DNA from: Mucilaginibacter sp.
GTDB lineage: Bacteria; Bacteroidota; Bacteroidia; Sphingobacteriales; Sphingobacteriaceae
NCBI GenBank assembly: GCA_016763755.1
Contig: JAESTD010000049.1
Coordinates: 1-32,842, forward strand
Direction: 5' to 3'
Length of the DNA: 32,842 bases
This document shows, piece after piece, positions 1 through 7,805 of this stretch. Each line of letters begins with the position of its first letter. Position 1 is the first letter of the stretch. The notes beneath the pieces were generated by a model. That model had not been told where the DNA came from. It searched no databases and saw nothing but the letters and a program-made list of their open reading frames with translations. Position numbers and translations under genes: made by a program.

Positions 1-852
1 AAACAAGATATTGATTTTGAACAGGATGTTTGCCTTGCCGGCGATTACTTTAGGCTGAAACAGGTGATCATGAATTTGACCAGTAACGCCATCAAATTTA
101 CCCCTACGGGTGGCGTCACCATCAGCGCTTTTTTGACTGATGATAAGCTCGGCCAAAAAGTGTTGAATGTGCAGGTTAAAGACACCGGATTGGGTATAGA
201 CAAAGAACATTTGCCATTGATATTTGAGGAATTTTCGCAGGTTGCATCAGCCCAAAAAGCAGCTAACTATGGCGGCACAGGCTTAGGTTTAGCCATTTCC
301 AAAAAAATAATAGAATTACAGGGCGGCAGCATTAAAGTGACCAGCAAGTTAGGCGCCGGATCGATCTTTAGCTTTAAATTGCCATTAGATATTGCCTCGA
401 AAGATGAGTGTGTTATTGAGGAAACACCGGGAATTAAGTTCGATCCACGGGAAGTAGTTGAGGGAAAACATATGCTGATAGCCGAAGATAACAAGTTCAA
501 TGTGCTGTTGGTAAGTACCATCCTTAAAAAATGGGGTGTTACTTTCGATGTAGCCAACAATGGCCGCGAAGCTTTACAACTGTTTGAAGATAACCGTTAC
601 CACGCCATATTAACTGATATTGAAATGCCCGAGATGAGTGGCATTGAGCTTACACAATTGGTACGCGCTAATATCAACCCGCGCAAAGCGACCATACCAA
701 TTTTAGCATTAACTGCCAACGTACTTAAAGAAGACAGGGCAAGGTACTTATCAGTAGGGATGACAGGCGTAGTGTTAAAACCTTTTACTGAGCAAAACCT
801 GATAGATAATATAGCAGGCGCTTTAAAGGGTGTAGAAGTTATGAGCAATTAA
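1..852 (+). CDS. Hybrid sensor histidine kinase, C-terminal part (5' end outside window)
   Basis: The reading frame is open from base 1, so this is the 3' end of a longer gene; the GTG at 64 is internal. The visible part is a HATPase_c domain followed by a receiver domain. The ATPase shows the N box (NLTSNAIKFT), the G1 box (DTGLGID) and the G2 box (GGTGLGLAIS). The receiver starts near base 470 (MLIAEDNKFN). It carries the acidic pair ED, the phospho-acceptor Asp in LTDIEMPEMSG (codon 616-618), a conserved Thr in LTAN, and Lys in VVLKPF. Such proteins autophosphorylate on His and pass phosphate to their own receiver in a phosphorelay. The sensor and dimerisation parts are not in the window, so the signal cannot be named. 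A strong hairpin follows directly. Confidence 0.93.
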   Translation, partial: KQDIDFEQDVCLAGDYFRLKQVIMNLTSNAIKFTPTGGVTISAFLTDDKLGQKVLNVQVKDTGLGIDKEHLPLIFEEFSQVASAQKAANYGGTGLGLAISKKIIELQGGSIKVTSKLGAGSIFSFKLPLDIASKDECVIEETPGIKFDPREVVEGKHMLIAEDNKFNVLLVSTILKKWGVTFDVANNGREALQLFEDNRYHAILTDIEMPEMSGIELTQLVRANINPRKATIPILALTANVLKEDRARYLSVGMTGVVLKPFTEQNLIDNIAGALKGVEVMSN

Positions 853-864
853 ATGAGCGATAAT

Positions 865-901
865 AAGAAAAGCCCGGACTGAAATATTCCGGGCTTTTCT
901 T
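865..901. terminator. Bidirectional intrinsic terminator
   Basis: A perfect 14-bp stem (865-878 with 888-901) with a 9-nt loop. The arms carry A-runs and T-runs, so it reads as a terminator on both strands. It lies after the histidine kinase stop, and its right arm covers the first base pairs of the stop codon of the small minus-strand gene at 900-1058. Confidence 0.85.
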
Positions 902-1058
902 ATTTATTCTTTTGGGATTGCTTATTGGTATGATGCTCAGCCTTTTTAACTTCGTCTTTTTCGCTTAAAGGCATTTCTGTTTCCAATTTTTTATCGGTGC
1001 CTTTGGTTTTGTCTTCTTCCGCCTTAGTCCCTTCTTTTTTCTCTGTTGATGTTGCCAT
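900..1058 (-). CDS. Small highly charged protein, 52 aa, unknown function
   Basis: An ATG at 1058 opens 52 codons to a TAA at 900-902. The product starts MATSTEKKEGTKAEED and is mostly Lys, Glu, Asp and Thr. It has no hydrophobic segment and is predicted disordered by composition. Evidence for a real gene is the ATG start, the codon pattern, the absence of a competing frame, and the terminator sitting exactly at its end. No family was recognised. Similar short Lys/Glu-rich proteins are common and mostly unannotated in Sphingobacteriaceae. It could be a stress-related disordered protein, but that is only inference. Confidence 0.6.
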   Translation of the reverse strand: MATSTEKKEGTKAEEDKTKGTDKKLETEMPLSEKDEVKKAEHHTNKQSQKNK

Positions 1059-1146
1059 ATTGTGTTGTGTCTTACAATAAACAACTATCTCGAATATTAA
1101 AAGTTTATTAAAAGTGAAAAATCAAAACGGTTTAAACATCTAATGT

Positions 1147-1635
1147 TTAACGCTTTAATTGCTTAATTTCGGTCTCCAGTTTAATTAACTGCTTCTGCGC
1201 CTGCCTGTTCTCCAAATAAAAATAAATGGCGCAAGCCAAAAATATCTTACCCAAAACAAACACCGCAGCAAACACCCATCGCCATGCTTTGTGGATCCGC
1301 ATGTGGCTTGATGCGCCTTCTACCTCAATATAAGTAGGGCCACTTGCAGCCGGGGCTTCCTGCTGTTGCTCGGGTTGTTTAAATTGCTGTAGCTCGCGGC
1401 TCTCGCGCAGCATTATCTCGTCAATGTTATCCGATATCTTATCCCAGGTATGGGCGGGTGGAGTAACGGCCATGTTAAGGGCTAAAAATTCCATGTCGGC
1501 CTCAAGCTGTTGTAAAGCAACGCTAACCTCAGGATATTCGGCCTTCATGCGTAACAACTCCTTAACCTCAGTATCTGAGGCAGAACCTGTAACATAGGCT
1601 TCCAAAACGCCACTATCAATGTACTGCTGTATCAT
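1147..1635 (-). CDS. Anti-sigma factor-like membrane protein
   Basis: 162 aa. The N-terminal half (MIQQYIDSGVLEAYVTG, then a helical acidic region to about residue 60) resembles the cytoplasmic sigma-binding segment of Bacteroidota anti-sigma factors. A Pro/Gln-rich linker follows (about 85-100), then one transmembrane helix (WVFAAVFVLGKIFLACAIYF, about 119-138). The short C-terminal tail is a likely coiled coil (QKQLIKLETEIKQLKR). The ATG overlaps the stop of the upstream sigma gene by 4 bases, indicating translational coupling. It lacks the extracytoplasmic RskA-type domain, so signal perception would have to occur through the tail or a partner. The assignment rests mainly on the pairing and the topology. 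Confidence 0.7.
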   Translation of the reverse strand: MIQQYIDSGVLEAYVTGSASDTEVKELLRMKAEYPEVSVALQQLEADMEFLALNMAVTPPAHTWDKISDNIDEIMLRESRELQQFKQPEQQQEAPAASGPTYIEVEGASSHMRIHKAWRWVFAAVFVLGKIFLACAIYFYLENRQAQKQLIKLETEIKQLKR

Positions 1636-2105
1636 TTACGGTTGCTCCTGATTATATTGAATGATTGCTTTAATATTTGCCTTATCTCCTCGTCGGTCTT
1701 ATTAAGTTCGCCTGCTAACTTGCCAATGGTTTTACCATGGTAATGTAACCCGCAAAAAACAAGTTGCTGCTCAGGGTTCATCAGGTCTATCAACCGGTTG
1801 CCTTTAATTTCCACATTGGCGCAGTCATCAGTTGTGCTGATAAACGAAACGAGCTTTTTCCGTGTGTATTGTTGCAGCCGTACATAAGTGCTGCCATCCG
1901 CTGTGCCTGCGATATGATAAATATCGCCTGTGCTTAAGCCTGAAAATACATCAGCAAGATAACCCTCAGCTGCGGGGCGATCTTTTACTACCTCTGTTAT
2001 GTAGCCAAGCAACATCGCACCATAGTTGGTGTAAAGCTCTTGCGCGGCTTGTTTAACCGAAGGCAAAGAGGCTTCGTTATATGTTAACTGTTCTCTCAAG
2101 TTCAA
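1632..2105 (-). CDS. Sigma-70 family (ECF-like) RNA polymerase sigma factor
   Basis: 157 aa. The N-terminal helical part (YTNYGAMLLGYITEVVKD) fits the start of sigma region 2. The C-terminus (MNPEQQLVFCGLHYHGKTIGKLAGELNKTDEEIRQILKQSF) has the look of region 4 with its helix-turn-helix. The middle is divergent and short for a full region 2, so this is an atypical ECF member. The start is TTG at 2105: there is no nearby in-frame ATG and an in-frame stop lies just upstream. The gene overlaps the anti-sigma gene by 4 bases. A -7-like box at 2128-2135 would give a leader of about 15-20 nt. The pair probably forms an autoregulated unit, which is inference. Confidence 0.72.
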   Translation of the reverse strand: MNLREQLTYNEASLPSVKQAAQELYTNYGAMLLGYITEVVKDRPAAEGYLADVFSGLSTGDIYHIAGTADGSTYVRLQQYTRKKLVSFISTTDDCANVEIKGNRLIDLMNPEQQLVFCGLHYHGKTIGKLAGELNKTDEEIRQILKQSFNIIRSNRK

Positions 2106-2127
2106 CCAATGTTTAGTAAGGGCACAT

Positions 2128-2135
2128 CAAAAATA
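2128..2135 (-). promoter_or_regulatory. Candidate -7 box of the sigma/anti-sigma operon
   Basis: The minus strand reads TATTTTTG, an exact match to the Bacteroidota -7 form TAnnTTTG, 22 bases before the TTG start. No good TTTG-type -33 box is seen at the usual distance, so the call is weak. Confidence 0.33.
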
Positions 2136-2341
2136 TCTAATATTTTTGAAATTTGCGCATAAAGATGTTTCTAAAAATAATATTTCGGTTAATTTATTTT
2201 CACTAACCAGGGTTTTATTATCGCACTGCTTAAAAAAACGGCAATTATATGCGTCTGCCGTAGACACGCCAATCTATACGCATTAATGCCATCATTGGTT
2301 TAAATAAAAAACAAAATAAGAATAATTTGTGGGTGATACCG

Positions 2342-2815
2342 TTAATTTTTGCCCAGCGCGACACCGCTGCTCATTTGGAAAGCATCCTGAAAAGCATCGG
2401 CTAAAGGCGAGGTAACCTCGGGGAATTTGGCTGCATAGTTCTTGAGATAAAATCCCGCTACAGAAGTAACAAGTGCCGCAGCACCACCTAACAGCATGCC
2501 ATGCAAAACGTTTTGGCGGCTTTTCCGGAAAATAGTAGCCCCTGCTACAGCCCCCGACATTACGTGAATGGCCAGTTGGTTTAGATCGGGCCTGCTGGCT
2601 TTTTGTACCGGTCTTCTTTCTTCCGCAAGCACAATAATTTTGGTAGCAATGCTATTCACCGGCGACTGCACAAATTTAAAAACCGAAAAAGGCAAAATAG
2701 GCGAGGCACCATCATTGTAATAATAACTGGCTATCGCCGGTGCTGCACTTGCACGCATGCCGGCCAATGCACCTAAGCCAATAGTTTGCCAAACGGGTTT
2801 CCTGTAGTTACGCAT
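2342..2815 (-). CDS. DUF4126-like membrane protein
   Basis: 157 aa. The N-terminus (IGLGALAGMRASAAPAIASYY) has the Gly/Ala-rich LAGMRA pattern of DUF4126 proteins. Two further weakly hydrophobic helices lie at about 86-98 (HVMSGAVAGATIF) and 105-123 (MLLGGAAALVTSVAGFYL). The family consists of small inner-membrane proteins of unknown function. The gene stands alone, 236 bases upstream of the sigma operon as placed on the minus strand. The family call is from memory of the motif; the membrane nature is clear. Confidence 0.65.
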   Translation of the reverse strand: MRNYRKPVWQTIGLGALAGMRASAAPAIASYYYNDGASPILPFSVFKFVQSPVNSIATKIIVLAEERRPVQKASRPDLNQLAIHVMSGAVAGATIFRKSRQNVLHGMLLGGAAALVTSVAGFYLKNYAAKFPEVTSPLADAFQDAFQMSSGVALGKN

Positions 2816-2936
2816 GTTGATACAACAGGGATTTGAGTGGATGGTTTGGTGGATGAGATAATATGTAATTATGAACTATGGCGCGACAATCTCAACTTAC
2901 AACTGGGAAAGCGTCAGACAAAAAAAAAGGTACCAT

Positions 2937-3026
2937 GTCATTGCGAGGAGCGGCAGCGACGCGGCAATCTTAAAGGCAGGTCAGCATGCTTGTCCTATGA
3001 GATTGCCGCGCTACGCTCGCAATGAC
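2937..3026. repeat. GTCATTGCGAG inverted-repeat element, copy 1
   Basis: Outer arms GTCATTGCGAG (2937-2947) and CTCGCAATGAC (3016-3026) are perfect inverted repeats. Inner arms CGCGGCAATCT (2960-2970) and AGATTGCCGCG (3000-3010) are a second perfect pair. The centre contains CTTGTCCT. The same arms and the same centre occur at 32745-32839, so this is a dispersed non-coding repeat of about 90-95 bases. It looks like a MITE or REP-type element. Any open frame through it is incidental. Confidence 0.85.
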
Positions 3027-3043
3027 ACGCATAATCCGTTTCT

Positions 3044-3083
3044 AAAAAAGAAAGGCGATAATCACTCATCGCCTTTCTTTTTT
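3044..3083 (-). terminator. Terminator of the mla operon
   Basis: A perfect 16-bp stem (3044-3059 with 3068-3083), 8-nt loop, ending in a T-run when read on the minus strand. It lies 7 bases past the mlaD stop codon. Confidence 0.85.
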
Positions 3084-3089
3084 ACATCT

Positions 3090-4079
3090 TTACATAGCTT
3101 TTTTCAAACTATCCTGTTTGGCCTTTTCGCGTTTTTTGAAGAAACCTTTGAGCAGGAAGTTGTGTTGCACAGCTTCAAGGTCATCGTTTAATTTAACGGA
3201 GCTTTGCTGCAGGTAATTCAATGTGCTTTGTACCTGCACCGCCATTTTTGGATCGTTTAGTAAAACACCTAAAGCATTATCTGTAGTGTTCAACTTATTG
3301 CTGGCTTTGTTAAGGTTATCGGTAAGGGTGCTGGCATTTGCTGCAGCTTCCTGCAGCTTGGTTACCGATGCTCGGATACGGTTAAAGGTAACGGTATCCG
3401 TTAATACGTTATCTGCAAAGCCGCCTTTTGTGTTCATTTTCTGGCTAAAGTTGTTTAGCTGCATCGCCATTTGTGATGCGCTTGTTGTTGCAGTTGCCAG
3501 GTTACGCATGGTTAGCTTTAGCTGATTACCCATAGTGCTATCGGCCAATAAAGCGCCCACTGTGCCTTTACCTGCCAGTATCTGTTTGCTTAGGGTTTTA
3601 AAATCATTGGTAATTGCCAGTATATTTTGATTATTTTGCTGTAGGGTTTTCATGATGTCGTCAGTAGATAGCATCTTGTCAGACAACAATACGTCGCCAT
3701 CCTGGACAATAGGTGCCTGCGGACTACCCCCATCAATCACGATGATCTTGTTACCAATAAAACCATCGCTGCTGATGCGTACACCTGCATTGCGGTGGAT
3801 ATAAGGCTGCGTAGCGGCATCAACGCTCATGATTACCTCAACCTGGTGCAGGCCGGTGAATTTGATCTCTTTAATGGTACCCACCTTTACGCCTGAGAAC
3901 CAAACGTTGTTACCCTTTTTTAATCCGGCAACATCGGTAAATACCGAGCTGATGTGTATGCTTTTTACAAAGGTTTTTTGTGATCCGCCCAGTGTGAGCA
4001 CGCCCAGTACAAATACTGCCACGCCTAAAAACACAAATACACCTACAATTATCGATTTTCTATTATCTGCTGCGTCCAT
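3090..4079 (-). CDS. mlaD: MlaD-family MCE protein (phospholipid transporter substrate-binding subunit)
   Basis: 329 aa. One N-terminal transmembrane helix (about 9-29, IIVGVFVFLGVAVFVLGVLT) is followed by an MCE domain (about 38-117) with the typical VFTDVAGLKKGNNVWFSGV and KVGTIKEIKF segments. The C-terminal 200 residues are helical, with several Asn/Gln-rich stretches. MCE proteins form hexameric rings in the periplasm that bind lipid and pass it to or from the MlaFE transporter. The gene is last of three, 18 bases after mlaF. No mlaC or mlaB is present. At 329 aa it is much longer than E. coli MlaD (about 180 aa), as is usual for Bacteroidota, where the helical tail may span the periplasm. 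Confidence 0.9.
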   Translation of the reverse strand: MDAADNRKSIIVGVFVFLGVAVFVLGVLTLGGSQKTFVKSIHISSVFTDVAGLKKGNNVWFSGVKVGTIKEIKFTGLHQVEVIMSVDAATQPYIHRNAGVRISSDGFIGNKIIVIDGGSPQAPIVQDGDVLLSDKMLSTDDIMKTLQQNNQNILAITNDFKTLSKQILAGKGTVGALLADSTMGNQLKLTMRNLATATTSASQMAMQLNNFSQKMNTKGGFADNVLTDTVTFNRIRASVTKLQEAAANASTLTDNLNKASNKLNTTDNALGVLLNDPKMAVQVQSTLNYLQQSSVKLNDDLEAVQHNFLLKGFFKKREKAKQDSLKKAM

Positions 4080-4097
4080 AATTGGATACTTAATATC

Positions 4098-4871
4098 TTA
4101 TTCTACAAAATTATAATCATAAAAAGGTTTCACGCGGGCATCGTCCGTTGCAAAAACCTCGTCGAAAGAACCAACACGCTGAAACTGACCATCCAAAAGC
4201 ATCGCCACACGGTCGCCTACCATTTTGGCACAGGTAAGGTCGTGGGTAATTATTATGGACGATGTATTATAGCGTTGTTGTACCTCGTTTATCAGTTCAT
4301 TTATCTCTATACAGGTTATTGGGTCGAGGCCGGCTGTGGGTTCATCATACAGCATGATCTCAGGGTTCAGTATCAGCGTACGGGCGATACCTATGCGTTT
4401 GCGCTGCCCTCCCGATAATTCTGATGGCATCTGGTTAATAGTTTGCGACAAGCCAACCGCATCTAACACGCTATGCACATTGGTGTCTATCTCCTTACGG
4501 GTTATACCCTTGCGGTTACGTACCAATGGAAACTCCAGATTCTTACGCACGGTCATACTATCATACAAGGCACTGTTTTGGAACGAGAAGCCAATGCGAA
4601 TCCGCAGCGCTTCCATTTCCTTTTCGGTGATGCCAGTTAATTCGTTACCCAATACGTTAATAGTACCTGTATCCGGATACAACATGCCCGAGATCAATTT
4701 GATCAATACCGATTTACCTGTACCAGAGCGACCAAGCACCACAAGGTTTTCGCCCTGATATAGATCAAGATCGATACCACGCAATACATGATAATCGCCA
4801 AACGATTTTTGCAACCCGCGGATACGGATCACTTCATTATTCAGATCAATATTTGCCTTTTGTTTTTCCAT
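4098..4871 (-). CDS. mlaF: ABC transporter ATP-binding protein MlaF
   Basis: 257 aa. Walker A is GRSGTGKS (residues 47-54), the signature motif is LSGGQRKRIGIA, Walker B is IMLYDEPTAGLDP, and the H-loop His lies in IIITHD. This is the complete motif set of an ABC ATPase. The position between mlaE and mlaD makes it the ATPase of the Mla retrograde phospholipid transport system, which drives lipid movement between the inner membrane and the MCE protein. The ATG lies 6 bases after the mlaE stop, so the operon is tightly packed. Confidence 0.93.
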   Translation of the reverse strand: MEKQKANIDLNNEVIRIRGLQKSFGDYHVLRGIDLDLYQGENLVVLGRSGTGKSVLIKLISGMLYPDTGTINVLGNELTGITEKEMEALRIRIGFSFQNSALYDSMTVRKNLEFPLVRNRKGITRKEIDTNVHSVLDAVGLSQTINQMPSELSGGQRKRIGIARTLILNPEIMLYDEPTAGLDPITCIEINELINEVQQRYNTSSIIITHDLTCAKMVGDRVAMLLDGQFQRVGSFDEVFATDDARVKPFYDYNFVE

Positions 4872-4877
4872 CTCTTA

Positions 4878-5687
4878 TTATCGGAACCAACCGGCTATCT
4901 GTACAATTAAAACTTCTTCAATAAATACTAAAAACATTGCGGTTACCACGGCGCCGTTAGCAGCTTTACCAACACCCTCGGTGCCTTTGGTTGAGTTATA
5001 GCCCTGGTAACAACCTACTATACCAATTGTAAAGCCAAAAACTACAGCTTTTGCCAATGATGCCCATATATCCACAAAGGTGATGGGCTCAAAAGCCTGC
5101 TCAATAAAAGTTGAGTAACTGGTACCCTCGTTTTGGGCGATGTTTAAATATCCGCCAAACAAGGCTATCAGCGCTACATAGGTAGCCAATAAAGGAATAG
5201 TAAATGTGGTGGCAATGACGCGGGTACACACCAAAAATTTAAAGGGTTTGGTGCCCGATACTTCCATAGCGTCTATCTGCTCGGTAACACGCATAGAGCC
5301 CAACTCAGCTCCAATGCTCGAGCCTACTTTACCAGCAGCTATCAGCGCGGTAACCAATGGGGCAAGCGCTTTCATGATAGCGATGGATACCAGCGACGGC
5401 AGCCATGATGTGGCGCCAAAATCTGTTAACGAAGGGCGGCTTTGCTTGGTGAAGATGACCCCGATGATGAAACCGGTAAGGGTAATGAGCGTAAATGATC
5501 TTACGCCGGTTTCGTAACATTGCCTTACAACCTCTTTAAACTCGTAAGGGGGTAAAAACACTTCCTTAAAAAAGCGAAGTACAAAAGCATAGATGCGGTA
5601 CAGCATCAGGAAAAAGCCTGAAATTGCATCTCTAATTCCTTTTATGCGCGATGCTATGGTACGCGGTGTGGTTTCTGTGCCTTCCAT
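4878..5687 (-). CDS. mlaE: MlaE-family ABC transporter permease
   Basis: 269 aa from the ATG at 5687. The frame stays open to a GTG at 5789, but the extra 34 residues do not look like the family. The chosen start gives a length close to E. coli MlaE (260 aa) and the usual charged N-terminus before the amphipathic helix. Features include the PPYEFKEVVRQCYETGVRS segment, several transmembrane helices, and the conserved core GKVGSSIGAELGSMRVTEQIDA of the permease family. MlaE sits in the inner membrane as a dimer with MlaF and hands phospholipid to the MCE ring. It is the first gene of the operon. The promoter could lie in 5688-5861, shared with the divergent GH26 gene, but no clear box was found. 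Confidence 0.9.
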   Translation of the reverse strand: MEGTETTPRTIASRIKGIRDAISGFFLMLYRIYAFVLRFFKEVFLPPYEFKEVVRQCYETGVRSFTLITLTGFIIGVIFTKQSRPSLTDFGATSWLPSLVSIAIMKALAPLVTALIAAGKVGSSIGAELGSMRVTEQIDAMEVSGTKPFKFLVCTRVIATTFTIPLLATYVALIALFGGYLNIAQNEGTSYSTFIEQAFEPITFVDIWASLAKAVVFGFTIGIVGCYQGYNSTKGTEGVGKAANGAVVTAMFLVFIEEVLIVQIAGWFR

Positions 5688-5861
5688 TAATTGGGCAAAG
5701 GTATAATTTACGTAAGATATAGAAGCCCGTATTGACCAAATTGTTTGGAAAGTTAAATCAGTTAATTGTAATAATTGACTGACGGTCACTTCAAACTTTC
5801 GGTTGCGCCTGCCGTTTACCTTTCGTGAAAACGTTATCTTCGGGTTGTAACTAATGTTTAA

Positions 5862-6992
5862 ATGAACCGCTGTACAACATTAAGCTTTTTTATATTGATC
5901 CTGATTATCGCCTGTGAAATGCGGGCTAACGCACAATTATTTAATCCCAGCGATCCAAAAGCGACCAACGAAACCAAACAGCTTTATTATAGTATGCAGC
6001 GCCTTAAAGGTGCGGGCACCATCTTTGGCCATCATGATGATACGGCTTACGGCGTGGGCTGGTGTTTTGTAGAAGATCAATCGGATGTGAAAAGTGTTAC
6101 CGGTGTGTATCCGGCCTTATACGGCTGGGATCTGGCAAAGATTGAGCATGATAGCGTGCGCGACATAAACGGGATACCTTTCAAATATCAAAAACAACTG
6201 GTGCGCGAAGCTTACCAACGAGGCGGTATCAACACGTTCTGCTGGCACATGGATAACCCTGCAAACGGTAAAACAGCCTGGGATACCACCATGCGTACAG
6301 TGGCAACCATCCTGCCCGGCGGGCAATACCACGAAACCTATAAACAATGGCTTGATAAGGCTGCCACCTACATGGCTGATCTCAAAGGCGGCGATGGTGA
6401 GCAGATACCTATCCTGTTCCGACCCTTTCATGAATTAACCGGCAACTGGTTTTGGTGGTGTGCCAATACCTGCACGGCCGATGAGTTTAAACAATTTTGG
6501 CGCTTCACCATCGATTACCTGCGCCAAACCAAGAAGCTGCATAACCTGCTTATAGTTTTTTCTGAGGCCGATTTTAACAGCGAGGAAGAATTTATGCAGC
6601 GCTATCCCGGTAACAACTACGTGGATTTTATTGGGTTTGATAATTACTGCTACAAAAGCGTCGATGATTATAAGTACAATCTCAATCTGCGTTTGGGCAT
6701 CGTAAATTACATTGCCAAACGCAATAACAAGTTAAGTTGCCTGCCCGAAACGGGCTACGAGCAAATCCCCCAGGCCAACTGGTGGACCACTGTATTGCAA
6801 CCCATCCTGGCTAAACATCAGCCCTCATACGCCATGGTATGGCGCAACGGCCGCCCAGATCATTATTATGCGCCATATCCCGGCCAGATAAGCGAGGCTG
6901 ATTTTAAAGTATTCTTTGCCAGCCCGCAGGTGATATTTGAGAATAGGATAGCGCCGCTGGGGGTATATGGGAAGTATGTGTTGAAGAAATAA
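5862..6992 (+). CDS. Secreted glycoside hydrolase family 26 (beta-mannanase)
   Basis: 376 aa. An N-terminal signal peptide (about 1-25, ending near RANAQ) precedes a single GH26 catalytic domain. Diagnostic segments are FGHHDDTAYG near the start of the barrel and FRPFHELTGNWFWW, with the acid/base Glu at residue 191. The nucleophile is Glu296 in LPETGYE. GH26 enzymes cleave beta-1,4-mannans with retention of configuration, most often as endo-mannanases. The gene stands alone with no SusC/SusD pair in the window, so it is not an obvious polysaccharide utilisation locus member here. A weak -7 box (TATCTTCG, one mismatch to TAnnTTTG) lies at 5835-5842. Exact substrate (mannan, galactomannan or mixed-linkage glucan) cannot be read from sequence. 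Confidence 0.92.
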   Translation: MNRCTTLSFFILILIIACEMRANAQLFNPSDPKATNETKQLYYSMQRLKGAGTIFGHHDDTAYGVGWCFVEDQSDVKSVTGVYPALYGWDLAKIEHDSVRDINGIPFKYQKQLVREAYQRGGINTFCWHMDNPANGKTAWDTTMRTVATILPGGQYHETYKQWLDKAATYMADLKGGDGEQIPILFRPFHELTGNWFWWCANTCTADEFKQFWRFTIDYLRQTKKLHNLLIVFSEADFNSEEEFMQRYPGNNYVDFIGFDNYCYKSVDDYKYNLNLRLGIVNYIAKRNNKLSCLPETGYEQIPQANWWTTVLQPILAKHQPSYAMVWRNGRPDHYYAPYPGQISEADFKVFFASPQVIFENRIAPLGVYGKYVLKK

Positions 6993-7016
6993 AGACTTAG
7001 TGGTTTAAGTAAATTT

Positions 7017-7794
7017 ATGGACAAGGAACTTATAGAAGAACTTCACATTAAGCAATTCGTTAAGCTGATATCGCCAGAATCCAAGATTGAGCGTCAATCT
7101 ACCCCTGAGCCAGATTTCTCGATTACTATGGAGGATTGGCATAGAACTTACTCAATTAATCAGAGAACCTGACGCAAACAGGGTCAGCATAAAGGCGCAT
7201 AGTAAATACGCTGATCAAATTCTTAAACAAGCTGAACTATTATATAACAAAGCTCACAATCTTTGCTTAATGGTTCATGTTGACTTTAAGTGTTCTTATG
7301 GATTATCAACTACCAATCCGATCCAGTTAAGAGAAAATGATGTTAAAGAGTTAAGTAAGTATATTGCAAATTTTGTTATTCAACAACTTCCCAAGATACG
7401 GTCATCAAAACACGGCTCAATGTTTAGATATGAAAGCTTTGACTGGCATGAAAGGAGAATGATTTTGCCTGAAAAAATTGAATATATTTCTATAACGAAT
7501 ACTTCCGAATTCAAGTATCCATGTTGGTCTGCAATACAAGGTGGCGTAATTCCGGAGATCTACAATAGTAATGAGTTCAAAACTATTATCACAAAGAAAA
7601 ATACCAAACCTAAAAATTATAAAAAAGCTTATTTTCAGATATGGTTATTGATTGTAGAAGATGCAATGAACTTAACCTCTTATTTTTCTGTTGATGAGAA
7701 CGAACCTCAAATAATAATCACACCATTCGACCGCATCTTTATTTTAAGAAGATCGCAAAATACTTTTATAGAATTACAGGTTGATAAACAATAA
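7017..7794 (+). pseudogene. Frameshifted AT-rich gene, possible PD-(D/E)xK nuclease-like protein
   Basis: An ATG at 7017 opens MDKELIEELHIKQFVKL and continues in frame to about 7135 (EPDFSITME). That frame then reaches a stop at 7169-7171. The frame one base over takes on sensible sequence exactly there (IGIELTQLIREPDANRVSIK) and runs to 7794. Read together, the two parts give a protein of about 258 aa. The PDF and IGIELT segments, about ten residues apart, resemble the D and E-x-T core of restriction-like nucleases; that is inference from pattern only. The gene is much richer in A+T than its neighbours, suggesting transfer. It may be a real pseudogene, a sequencing error, or less likely a recoded gene. 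A TTG at 7087 could start only the downstream part. Confidence 0.6.
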
Positions 7795-7805
7795 TCAAGA
7801 GTTTC

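Noticed and set aside
2837..3191. Short plus-strand frames across the inverted repeat upstream of the mla terminator
   Set aside because: They are made of repeat and terminator sequence and have no protein character.
5690..5703. TACCTTTG box upstream of mlaE
   Set aside because: It matches the -7 form but lies only a few bases before the ATG and has no partner box at the right spacing.
5688..5789. Longer mlaE start at GTG 5789
   Set aside because: The extra 34 residues do not resemble the family start, and the ATG at 5687 gives the normal length.
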